From Saposhnikovia divaricata (Eukaryota; Streptophyta; Magnoliopsida; Apiales; Apiaceae), in NCBI GenBank assembly GCA_036435485.1, contig CM071597.1:172342147-172406146 (forward strand): a stretch of DNA of 64,000 nucleotides, read 5' to 3'. Positions 34,786 to 46,753 of the stretch are shown in pieces. Positions within the stretch are counted from its first letter, which is position 1; each line of letters opens with the position of its first letter. The notes under the pieces were generated by a model, which worked only from the letters and a program-made list of their open reading frames with translations, was not told the origin of the DNA and did no database searches. The position numbers and the translations under genes are program-made.

Positions 34786-34838
34786 GTCACGCGCGTTGAT
34801 TTCTGTTGCATGTTCTGGCGCGTGGCTGACACGCGCAC
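34786..34838 (-). promoter_or_regulatory. Cluster of three CGCG-box-like motifs in copia U3
   Basis: CACGCGCG at 34788-34795, GGCGCGTG at 34817-34824 and ACGCGC at 34831-34836, upstream of the GGATWGTYATA array on the minus strand and conserved in the other LTR near 45685-45735. CGCG boxes bind CAMTA-type calmodulin-binding factors in plants; binding here is inference. Confidence 0.45.
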
Positions 34839-35852
34839 TACATACGCATTTAACTGATCTGGCCGACAGGAACTCAGCAGGTGTGACATTTCTGTTTCTG
34901 TCCGACAGCAACTTAAGTACTTCAGCTGTCTTTGAATATTTAAATCATTCATGTGAGTCCACTTGTCTGTTTTCTCACAGTTTTTGTTTTATTTTAATAT
35001 TCAGCACATGCAACCAATTCTCTGTTCTGTTTTAACATGTCGACTTGTGTGTTTGTTTTTATTTTATTTAATTAAACAATTAATCAATTAATCATTTAGA
35101 AAAGTAATGATTAATAAATTAATTTTATAATTAAATCAAATAAGATTTAATACATTAATTCAAAGTTAATTAATATGATAATTAATTTAATAAATAAATT
35201 AATTCAGAATGAATTATTTTATTAATTAAACCAATTACATAATTATATTAATTAAATGAGAATTAATATAAATCAATTTGGATTAAAACATTAATTCAAA
35301 GTTAATTAATATGATCATTAATTTAACAAATAAATTAATTCAGATGAATTAATTTATTAATTAAATCAATTACATAATAATATTAATTAAATAAGAATTA
35401 ATATTAATCATATGACAGCCCATTCTTTTCTCGAACCACTGAAAGTAATAAAGAAGTACCACCGAATTTTTGTTGACGCTCGATGCACGGTCTGGTTCAT
35501 GAGCGACTAACTCCAACGGCTTTTCTTTATTTTTGACTCTATGATTTGGTTCATGTCTTCCTTTTTCTTCACTCTTTTTCAAACCTTTATAATCTGTATT
35601 CTGCCACTGTAGGAACCTCTTGTCACTATAAATAGAATCCACTGTCTTGATTACTCCACTGATACTTGATCAACTGACTGAACTTCTTCAAGTGTAGTAT
35701 ACCTCAAAACGGTAGATTGACTTTGTCTTCTTTCTCTTGACAGTTATACATTTGAGATCCCTGTGACAGTACATGTACTATTTACTATTACATTCTTGTT
35801 TGAGTTGAGTTGTATCCTCGAAATACAAATAGGCTACATCATTTTCCTTTCA

Positions 35853-35870
35853 ATCTCCCCCTATTTGTTT
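35853..35870 (-). other. Polypurine tract of the copia element
   Basis: Minus-strand AATAGGGGGAGAT directly abuts the 3' LTR start (TGAAAGG). It primes plus-strand DNA synthesis. Confidence 0.85.
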
Positions 35871-38800
35871 GTTAAACATTAACATACAAATACCTAGAGG
35901 ATAACTCAACTACAAACTAGAAGAAGATAAAGCTTTAAAGAGCTATAGTAAATAATACATAAAAAAATTTCTGGTTTAGATATTACAATTCCAGAATCTC
36001 AGTTGATGAAATGATAGATGATTGTTCCTCTGACACTGAACTGATCTTCATTAAGTAACTCATCTTCATTTCTTGACATATCTGCCTGATAACCCTTTAC
36101 ATCTGATTTTGAAAATCATCAGCAGATACTTGGGAATTCTTCAGTGGTAAAGAGTATGACTTGACAACCACATATTGAAGAATTCTTCTTTGTCGTTTCA
36201 TACTTCTCTCCTTCCTTATGTCTCCCTACCTAAGGTGATATGACTCTTCCTTAAAACGGTGAATACTCCCCCTTTCTAAGGTATATCCTTTTTCATATCT
36301 CTCCCCCTCAGATAGAAAATCTCCCCCTCACTAAGGTAATCTTATACTCTCCCCCTTAGTTGAGTATCTCTTACTAAGGCAATCTTTGAGTATATCTTCT
36401 TAAATATATCTCTCCCCCTTAGTTGAGTAATCCTCCAAGCATTTAATTACAGCAAACATCCAATTAAATTAGATGATACCATACTTTCAATTATAACTCA
36501 CCTCTTACCTTTAGTACAACAGATTCTTCATACATCTAACATTGACTGCTGCAATAAAGAAAAGAAGCTTTGCTTGTGTTGAAGGATTTTCATGAAGACT
36601 TCCAGAATAGAAGTATGTAGACTGATCAACTTTGCCCTTTAGATATTTTAAAATGGCCTCACTATTGATCATCCTGACAACCAAATCTTCCGACAATTTC
36701 CTTGTATCTCCCAAATCTTGTAAGCAAACTTTGTTTGGGAATAGGGAATGAGATTTGGTGTTTATCTTTCTTCCTCACCGTGAGTGTGTGATTCTGTTTC
36801 GTGTACCTCACAAGTGTTTAACTCATCTCTCTACTCATATCACTTAAAATGAGTGATCTCATCTCTCAACTCTCAAGTGTTTACACTCATTCTCACTAGT
36901 GTATCACTCTTATCTCTCACAGATCCAACATCCATGTGTACCTGCAAGGAAAATTCACCATAGCCCCTTCTAGAGAGGTCACTGGTGGTGCAATGGGGTT
37001 TCGCAAATCCCCGATCCTCGTTAGACTCGTCAGACGAATCTGAGTCATAATCTACAAGTTGATAAAAATTTTCCCTTTTTATGGGTTTCAGATTTGAACT
37101 CTGAGAAGGTAAACAATAATCTATAAAATTTAGCATTTAGATCAAAGTTCCCTTCAAATGTATGTGAAGACATTACCTTGTTAAACTCATCAGGTAAATC
37201 TGAATCATAGTTCACAAGTTGCCGATCCGCACCTATGTCGGACCCGATACCCGTAGGATCCAGAGATGTTCCCTCTGGGGAGTTAGATAATGATCTTGTT
37301 GAATTTTGCATTGAGATCAATACCTTCTCTCTAGGTCTGTGAAGACTCTTGGTTCTTTGAGGAACCTTCAACTTATAATCCTAACCGTAAAATGGTCGGA
37401 GTATGAGTTGTTTCCGTCAATTCATCCTTAGTGTGTGCAATCTCACTTTGTGCATAGGAAGTATTTTAGTATTGTGTATGAGGTAGTGACTTACCAACAG
37501 ATGCCCTGGCTGATAGGCGAATTTCAATAAACTCATCCTTTTAATGGAATGAATCCAGAGACTGTTATAGTGCCATTTTCAGCTCTGCATCCTTTTGGGA
37601 GAATGCAGGCGAGCTAACAGATACCTCAAGTTATATACATCTATTCTCCTTGAGAGGTAGAGCTGTGGGTTTACTATCCCTCACATCCTTATTTGCTGTA
37701 ACAAGTACAGTTACTCCCTTATTGACCTTTAGTCTAATAGGTAACTTTCATTTCAGGGGTAAGTTAGGATGTGTTTAGATTTGGATTTATAGTCTGGGAT
37801 AGAAGTTGTTGGGTTTACAACCTCATGACTTTCATGTGAGAAAACTTCCACTAGGAGTTGAACCTGCATCACATAGCAATAGAGCAATATAGAGATAGAA
37901 TGCATTTACATCATACCATAACATTATGTGAAAACATATGCATTATATCTTGTGAGAGAAATGATGTACAATTGTGACTTCAAAAAGTTTTATAATATAA
38001 GTAATCACAACTGTAGAAAGATTTGAGTTTTCTTTTAAAAACTGTTAATGTGCAAGAGTCTGTATTTATGCATAAAACAATGTATTATAATGTCTTTTAA
38101 TGAAAACTAGGTTGTTTTAATTTTAAAAGACACAAACTCTTGACTTCGCTGTAATTAAGAAAGAAAGATTTTCTTTAAGTGCTTATAATGTATAGAGAAC
38201 TTTAACACAAAGTTAGTGAAAAGACTCATACAAGCACTTGATGTCGTTTAGGTAACAAAAATTATCAAGTACATAAGTACAGATAACCAATGTCTCTCCT
38301 TTGGCGCTTCATTACTTAGCACAACATAAACTAAGCAATCATCTGATGGATGTAAAATATTCTAAGAACTATCATATGTATAAAGTGATGTATAACCAGA
38401 ATTAGAGAATTTAATTTTGAAAAATCTCACCACTTGAAAATGTGATAGGAGACCGAATGTAATTTTAAGTCTCACTTACTTAAAAATTTGAACACCTTAA
38501 TTTATACTACCACTAATGATTTACAGATAAGACACATTTACTCAGAATAAATCCTAAGTAATATCATCAGAGATAATATATACATCACAATTAGTTTACA
38601 ATAAAGTATCAGAACAACTAGCAATTGTTAGTAAACAAATATTTTACTATTTGATACCAACTGCTAGTATTTATAAAATACTTTAGAATGCAAGTAATTA
38701 TGTTTATGATTACTTTATCAAAATTAAATTATGAGCAATTAAACCATTGAATTGCTTCACGTCATAATTTAACTAGGATATAACTAATCACTGCTAAATA

Positions 38801-40959
38801 CTAAATATTCAATGATACCAATTGTTTGATAAATTCAATCTATTGTAAGATAAATTCAATTTAGTGAAGATTGAATTGTTACATTGAGTACCAATTGACA
38901 GAATGTATATTAGTATCTAACTACTTAAGAACATCATTCACTGATATTTATAAGTACGAGGAACTAGTTGACAAGAAATACACAAGCTCTTAAGATATAA
39001 CATTTCAAACTTATGACTTCAAGGCAACTCCTCGATAATAACAATTGTTAACTCCTAACAACTGTTTACTGGTAGACAACCTTGGTTCTATAAATAAGAC
39101 TCGATTACCAAAGTTGTCTTGTCTGCAATCTTAGAAATGATATTCTAAGTTCTATACACCTTGATCCATAGTATATAACATTTATTATCAAAGTGATTAG
39201 AAGCTTGCAAATTAGTACAAAAATTATTCAAAGTAATTGAACAATGGTCACTTTAGATATTACAATATCCATAGTTCTACTTAGAGAATTTTTATACCAT
39301 GTATAATAATATGAGTGAATTGTGAAAGATATAACAATGATTACTTAGAGGAGTTCTAAGTAATTTCACACATACCAATATATCTCACAATTAGTTAGTA
39401 AATAGAATTCTAACTAAATATCATTAACTGATATAAGTCAAAACTTCAATACAACCAATTGTTAGAACCATGATATTAATTATAGTGAATTTATGAAAAT
39501 GGAGCATTGATAAAATTCACTAGAATTAACATCTCACAACTAATTGAAGACCAATACAGATTAGGTCCAAATTAGTTATGTTGTTTATTTATTTTAATAA
39601 ATATAAGGTACAGAGCAAATACTAAATTGAATTGCTTCAAGTCCGTAACCCATAAAAATCAAAATAAATAATTAAATACTAAATCTCTATGAGTTAGATT
39701 TTAGCATTTAAGTATTTAAATTATCCTTAAATAATCACCACTAAAATATATTGCAATTATACACATGGCAATCATTCAACAGATAATTCTCAGCGTGAGG
39801 TCTGGATGTAAATAAGTTCACAAGTCCTTTCGATACAGACAATTGAATACTTGTGAGCTTACTTAAGAATTACTTAACAGATGGGATTTACAATCATATA
39901 GCATTAATAAAATCCCTATTTTACAAACCAATCTTGAAAAATTAATTTCATCAAGTGATTTAGCAAACATGTCTGCAAGTTATTCTTAGCTAAAGACATG
40001 CTCTCGAAATAATTGATACCTTATGCAAGTTGCTTAGCCTTGAGCGTTCCACAGAGTTGTTGGAGATAAATTTTATTCCTTGTGTTCTCCTTCTTTCGTA
40101 CAACTCATTTGATCTGTCTCTATGCAGCAAAACATGTCAGAACTGATGTTTCTAGGGTACCATCTCCGCAGATCCGGGTCCAACTTAAGACATCTGAAAA
40201 TCAATTGTAATAACTACAAGAATAGATTCTCAAGAATCCACTTGGGGCCTTGCACATTTGCATAATTGAGAATAAAATATGTGTGTAAGTGATCTATTAG
40301 CAATTGAATAAGATAATAAGCTGATGATTACTCTATAGCCCGATTAGGCCCTAATTAGTAGATCCTGAACTTATTGGGTCAAATATCTCTAGGGTACCAT
40401 TTCCTCAGATCCGGATCCATCTTAAGATTTTTGATTACCAACTTGTTAGGTCCAAACTAATAGGTCAAAAGCCAGCTATAGTGGTGTGTTGGCATGAAGT
40501 AATTCAAAAGAATTGCAACTTTACCAACATCAAAACAGCAAATATCTTGATACCAATTTATAGCTAGTAGATCAACATATAATAAAATCAAGATATCATT
40601 GCACATATATATCATTTATGTTTGTGCCTAAAGATGTATAGAGTTCTATAAATATATGACACCAGTTGTTAAAAGATACCAACTGTTAAAGATTGATACC
40701 AAATATTAAATTATAGTTAGGGTGGCATACCATGTCTTTCCACGCTTGCTTGAGTGATGATACCAGTTCATACTAACCTGTAGAGATCTTCCACTATCTC
40801 ACTAACCAGGAGTGCACTTGTTCACATTCCTCTATCATCTAGATTCTGTAGGTCCAGATGTGCATTATAATCTTGAATGTGCAGCAGGTGCCTGATATCC
40901 TCAAGTCTTGTCACTGGTGCTTCTTGTCAAATATACTGTTTGATCAAATTGTAACTTAG

Positions 40960-41110
40960 CATCCAGTTTGGCTTTGTCCCTCATAACAATGCCTTGACAT
41001 CATCCAGGTAGACTTCTGGTTATCCTTGTACCAATTACAGCCTTGTTGTTTGGTCTGGATACCAGCTTCCCTTCAATCTGCCATTTGTACTGATTGAGAT
41101 CATCTTGCAT
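40960..41110 (-). pseudogene. Copia pol relic (integrase-RT junction)
   Basis: The best-preserved coding trace in the element. Residues QDDLNQYK, SRPNNKAVIGT and GIVMRDKAKLDAK match the corresponding stretch of the intact copia pol in order, with an internal stop and gaps. Confidence 0.7.
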
Positions 41111-42399
41111 TGCAATCACTCAACCTGGATCTTTCAGAGCTTTTGTGGCTTTCTTAGTTTCTTCTAAAAGAAGACTAAAGAAATAATCATTAGTACTTGA
41201 AGATCTGTTAGTCTTTTACTTCCACCATTAGAAACACTAAGAACTAGAACAAAGAGTTAATTAAGTCAACACTCTTTGTCTCGACAGACATGTTCTCATA
41301 GTGTCCTTTGACTTTCAGTGTGGTGTTGAGTTGACTAGATGATCCTTCTTTTGCTCCCCCTAAGCTGTTGCTGGGTTTACATGAAGATTCTGAATGTTGA
41401 CATTGCTTGGATCTGAATCATCATTACCATTGACAGCTAGGAGCTGGAAGTTGTTGAACATCACTAAGACTTTCAATCACCTTCTGTTGATTAATAACAA
41501 TCACCCTATAGGCTGTTGACTCCACCAAGTAACCAAGAAAATTATCCTCTTGAGCATTAGCTGATTGCTAGGATGCTCACTTCCATTTAAAATTGCAAAA
41601 CAATTTCCTTCATACTTATGGGGTCTTCCTAAAATTCTTACTGATCAGGGTTTAATCATGCCAGTAGCAAAATATTGACTGATTCAGCATTAATACTCTT
41701 GAAGGTGCAGAAATCATCCAGAACACTAATTGAAAGGTCCTGTAATCTGGTCTCCAAGTAGTCATAGTCAGTTTTGCTTCCTGACACTCTTCTAGATGTG
41801 ATCAATCACCATCAGTGGTGTCTTGTCTTCAGATTGTTTGAACAACAACTTGTTTGTTGAGAGAAGTCATCAGTCATCAGCCATCACCACTAAAGTATAT
41901 TTTTCTTTGATGTAGAACTTCTGTGTGATGCTTCTTTTACTTCCCTTTATGACATGCCTCATAATTTTATTTTACTTTAATCCCAGATGAGGCATTCTCC
42001 TTTACTGATTCGATTTCCAGGAAATAATCTCTTGATATGACATTCAGGTGAGAGAGCTCCTTATGTCATAGCTGAACCCCTGTCTGATGAAGCTTTAGAT
42101 TTGACCTTGTTGACTTCACCTTTGACTGAGATTCCATGTCAGCTACAGATAAGTTCTCTTTCCTTAATCCTCGAACAGTAGGCTCTTCATATTGTAAAAG
42201 ATGTTTTATTACTAACAACATTCCTTAGCTATTGAATAGCCTTGACCCTAGGTCATACCCTTGTTGTTGTCTCCAAGGGATGAGCCACTTGGCCTGTCTT
42301 CACATTCACATTTGATAGCAGGGTTCTTTCTTCGATGATATGCTTTGAATAGATCAATAATAATGCATAATCGATTAACCTGATAAGCCCTACATTCAC

Positions 42400-42735
42400 A
42401 AATGGATAAAAAGTTCTTGGTACCCAAATTGTTTAAGTGGGTCCAGATGGATTAGAGATTTCTCTTTTATTAGAGTTAACAACAGTTTTAACCTTAACAT
42501 GCACATTCTTATCTTTGACTGACCATTTCTCCTTTTTAATGTCATTGACAAAATATTCACTGAGCAAGGAGAATAATGGTTCCTTCCTAACACAAGAAGG
42601 ACTAGCAGTCTGTACCTTATTGTTATTCTTAAACATGCTTTTTCTATGATCAATGCAAATACTAGGAAATGCATTTATGACATTTGAAATAAGCAGGCAT
42701 GATAATAAGAATACATTGCATACATTCAGCATTAA
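42400..42735 (-). pseudogene. Copia gag C-terminal relic
   Basis: An open stretch ending SNPSGPT, with IWVP just downstream in a shifted frame. This resembles the Gag terminus before the protease in Sirevirus-like elements. The rest of the frame is not recognisable. Confidence 0.45.
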
Positions 42736-44716
42736 AACATTGCAGATAAGAATTATGCAAATTAGGCATGTTATGCATTTTAGAAAATTCAGTACTATCT
42801 ACTTTAACCTATGTACACTTGTGTAACAGGTAGCAAGTAGATTTACAGATATTCAATAATTTTCTAAACATGCATGAAATAGAAGAATTAACAATTAATC
42901 ACTAATTCTATCCAATCCATTCCTATTGTTATATTACATTATATAATCTCTATTACCTAAGTCAGTTTTACAAATGACTTGATGTTCTACTGACACCCTA
43001 GGTAATTATTCCATCTTTTAAACTTTTTAAACTTTAACAAACAATTCAGAATGAATAAGCAAATCTTGTTCTACTGGGGATCCTGAAACTAGCTTAAGCA
43101 GAGGTCTTATATGCTTAACATATAACAATTAAGAATTAAAAGATATTGTCTAAGGAACAGCTCTAACTCACTATTGCAATTAATTAAATTCTGCAAATAT
43201 TCATACACATATTAAGATCTTCTAACCAAGGATTTAATAATTAAAAAACTAAGATCTTAACATGCTTTGAATTCCTGAGAATTACATATTACACTAGTTC
43301 GAAGAATTGATACCTGAGACATGTGAGGTGAATCATCTTCAGAGATTGCTATGAAGGCAAGATATTAATTATGCTCTTCTCATCATCAACTGATCCATCC
43401 CAACTCTTTTCTTCAGCAAGATAAGTTCTGCACTGATGCTTCTGTTTCATCTCATTTAATGAATCCCTATTCATCCTTGTCTGTCATAATTCTGTACCAT
43501 GTTCCACACCTTGATAGTTACTTATCACATAAAACTTTTCATAACTGCAACTATCATGTTTTGTTCTTTCCACCAACTCAGTCTTGTAGCCACCTCTTGA
43601 ACTGTATCTTGAAGAGTTTCTGCTTCGGAATAGATAGGCCTAATTCCTGGATTAAACATTTGTACTCTTTCTAAATTAGTAACTCTTCATGTATGTTTTG
43701 AGGTTCCATCATTAATTCCTGACAGAGATGTCTAACTGTCTAGTTCATTCTCAAACCTCCTTGATTCCACTTTTCTAAAATCTCTATTGATTCCTTGAAA
43801 AATAATTCTTGGTACAATCCACTAAGTGTAGTAGATGTTACATTGGAGCAATCCACTTAGTGTTTGTATATCACAGAATCAATAGACTTAATTCAAATCT
43901 CCGAGAAAAATTCTATCCACTTAACCTCTTCCATTCCTACTTCTGAAAAATCAGTGAATTCTATGGATATAAATTTGAGGAGCTTCCACAAATTTTTCTT
44001 CAGTAGGTAGAAATTAATTTCACTGAAAAATGCATTTTCTTCAAAAAATTCAAATCATCTTTGACGTCCGGAGGAATCTTCAACTAACAATCTTCTTAGA
44101 ACTATTGGCTTAGAATAAATTCAAAATATTTAAAATTCAAAAACTTCAAGGACTTGAACATTTTTGAGAATTAACAAATCTGAAAATAAGTTCAAATTAA
44201 TTAAAATTTGAAATTCTTAAGAATTGAAAATTTTGAAAATTAGACAATTTGAAAATAAATTCAAGTTGTTTAAAAATCAAAAAATCCAAGTATTAAAAAC
44301 TTCAAGAATTAAAAAAGTTGAAATTTAAGTCAAATTAATTAAGAATCAAAAATCTCAAGAAATGAAATTTTTGAGAGTTAAAGAATTCGAAAATATATTC
44401 AAGTTAATTAAAATTCGAAATTACCAAGAATTAAAAATTTTGAAAATTAAACAATTTGAAAATAAACTCAAGTTGTTTAAAAATCAAAGTTTCCAAGAAT
44501 TGATCATTTCAAGAATTAAAAAATTTGAATATAAGTTCAAATTATTTAAATATTAAAAATCTCAACAATGAATATTTTTGAAGATTAAAGAATTCGAAAA
44601 TTAGAGGAGTTGACTTTTTGGTCTAATACCGGATTTAATTTTTGTATGGGTCAAAAACTCGAAATCCAATTGGAGGACCACAAAAATATGGATCTTGATT
44701 TGTGCGTCAATCAAAA

Positions 44717-44729
44717 GGCTCTGATACCA
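44717..44729 (-). other. Copia primer-binding site (initiator Met tRNA type)
   Basis: Minus-strand TGGTATCAGAGCC, two bases inside the 5' LTR end (CCTAACA). Confidence 0.93.
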
Positions 44730-44731
44730 AT

Positions 44732-46748
44732 TGTTAGGTCCAAAATAGTTTGTAGAAGGGGGGGTTGAATACAAACTATACCGTTTTATCGAATTTGCTC
44801 TTTTCTTAAAAATATTAAAATATTAAATCAAGAACAAATTGATGCGGAATAAAACGAATACCGATATTTCAAGTTGAATATAAAATTTATATTAACTTGA
44901 TGGGGTGTGTCTAAATACACGGGTACAAATTACAAGGTTTGATGACCAAACTAATTATTACAAATTCTATAGAAAATTCGACATGAATTTTTTTATATTT
45001 GTAAATAAAAAGATCGAAAATAATTATTACAAATTCTATAGAAAATTCGACCTGAACTTTTCTATATTTGTAATAAAAAGATGGAGAGGTTCTAGGAAAC
45101 TTAATTCGTTAGATAGTTCCACAAGTGCAAGTAAACAATTTCTAGTGGTTTAGATTTAATAATACAAGCTAGAAATAATTTACAAGATTTAATTTGAGCT
45201 CAAGAACATTTTCCCTCTTGGTCTCTCTCTTTCTCTCGGCTCTGTCTGATTTAGAAGAAGTGAAGAATGTGAAGTCTGCTCTCTTTTGTTTGTTGTCTTC
45301 TGATGCTTTATATAGCCTCCTGATCATTACTTTAATCATAGTCATATTGTAGTTAAATATGACTATCCGTTGAGCTTGATATAACTATCTTTTGACTGAT
45401 ATAACAATCGGTATGACTATCCCTTTGCAAGTAATATGACTGTCCATTTGAACTGAATACAACAATCCATCAAATATACCTTTCGGTATAACTATCCAGT
45501 TTGAGATATAACAATCCTTTTTAACTGAATATGACAATCCAATAATCATATTGTTGGATATAACTTTCGGTATGACTTACTGAATTTAATCAAACAAAAC
45601 ACTCGGCTGTCTGTTGATTTTTGAAACAAAATTTCTAAGCTGTTTGAAACTGAAAACCAGTCGCAGAAGCCAGGAGTGACTGTCACGCGCGTTGATTTCT
45701 GTTGCATGTTCTGGCGCGTGGCTGACACGCGCACTACATGCGCATTTAACTGATCTGGCCGACAGGAACTCAGCAGGTGTGACATTTCTGTTTCTGTCCG
45801 ACAGCAACTTAAGTACTTCAGCTGTCTTTGAATATTTAAATCATTCATGTGAGTCCACTTGTCTGTTTTCTCACAGTTTTGTTTTATTTTAATATTCAGC
45901 ACATGCAACCAATTCTCTGTTCTGTTTTAACATGTCGACTTGTGTGTTTGTTTTTATTTTATTTAATTAAACAATTAATCAATTAATCATTTAGAAAAGT
46001 AATGATTAATAAATTAATTTTATAATTAAATCAAATAAGATTTAATACATTAATTCAAAGATAATTAATATGATAATTAATTTAATAAATAAATTAATTC
46101 AGAATGAATTATTTTATTAATTAAACCAATTACATAATTATATTAATTAAATGAGAATTAATATAAATCAATTTGGATTAAAACATTAATTCAAAGTTAA
46201 TTAATATGATAATTAATTTAACAAATAAATTAATTCAGAATGAATTAATTTATTAATTAAATCAATTACATAATAATATTAATTAAATAAGAATTAATAT
46301 TAATCATATGACAGCCCATTCTTTTCTCGAACCACTGAAAGTAATAAAGAAGTACCACCGAATTTTTGTTGGCGCTCGATGCACGGTCTGGTTCATGAGC
46401 GACTAACTCCAACGGTTTTTCTTTATTTTTGACTCTATGATTTGGTTCATGTCTTCCTTTTTCTTCACTCTTTTTCAAACCTTTATAATCTGTATTCTGC
46501 CACTGTAGGAACCTCTTGTCACTATAAATAGAATCCACTGTCTTGATTACTCCACTGATACTTGATCAACTGACTGAACTTCTTCAAGTGTAGTATACCT
46601 CAAAACGGTAGATTGACTTTGTCTTCTTTCTCTTGACAGTTATACATTTGAGATCCCTGTGACAGTACATGTACTATTTACTATTACATTCTTGTTTGAG
46701 TTGAGTTGTATCCTCGAAATACAAATAGGCTACATCATTTTCCTTTCA
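44732..46748 (-). repeat. Copia element 5' LTR (right copy)
   Basis: Plus-strand TGTTAGGTCC at 44732 to CCTTTCA at 46748, 2017 bp, then the target duplication AAACC. Probable promoter: minus-strand TATATAAAG at 45306-45314. Confidence 0.95.
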
Positions 46749-46753
46749 AAACC

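Larger units (their letters stand above)
33837..35852 (-). repeat. Copia element 3' LTR (left copy)
   Basis: Begins AGTTAGGTCC on the plus strand (the other copy has TGTTAGGTCC, so one terminal base is mutated) and ends CCTTTCA. It carries a minus-strand TATATAAAG at 34410-34418 and the motif arrays described separately. Open frames such as 34650-34952 and 35370-35642 recur in the other LTR simply because the LTRs are copies. Confidence 0.95.
35871..44716 (-). other. Copia internal region, degenerate, no working gene
   Basis: 8.8 kb of AT-rich DNA without a long ORF. Minus-strand traces of copia proteins can be read. At about 41110-40960, QDDLNQYK, SRPNNKAVIGT and GIVMRDKAKLDAK line up with the integrase-RT junction of the other copia element (QEELNEFE, PRPKNRSIVGT, GVITRNKARLVAK). 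At about 42735-42400, a Gag-end-like SNPSGPT followed by IWVP. Near 36873-37371 a peptide block occurs twice (QLVDYDSDSSDES and QLVNYDSDLPDEF). Everything else, including 37400-40880 and 42740-44700, shows no gene. From 44100 to 44600 there are A/T-rich near-repeats of a GAATTRAAAATTTTGAAAAT kind. Confidence 0.75.
33837..46748 (-). mobile_element. Copia-type LTR element, probably non-autonomous, nearly identical LTRs
   Basis: Two ~2.0-kb direct repeats (33837-35852 and 44732-46748) flank 8.9 kb without a usable ORF. The 5-bp target duplication AAACC is exact on both sides (33832-33836, 46749-46753). The orientation is minus: the primer site TGGTATCAGAGCC is next to the right LTR and a polypurine tract next to the left. 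By eye the LTRs differ at roughly 20 substitutions and a few small indels in 2 kb, suggesting a recent insertion. Internal traces of copia pol and gag (near 40960-41110 and 42400-42735) show descent from a Sirevirus-like element. Confidence 0.92.

Noticed and set aside
34650..35642. Matching ORFs in both copia LTRs (for example 34650-34952 with 45546-45908, 35370-35642 with 46266-46538)
   Set aside because: They match because the LTRs are recent copies of each other; no domain, and overlapping frames are equally open.
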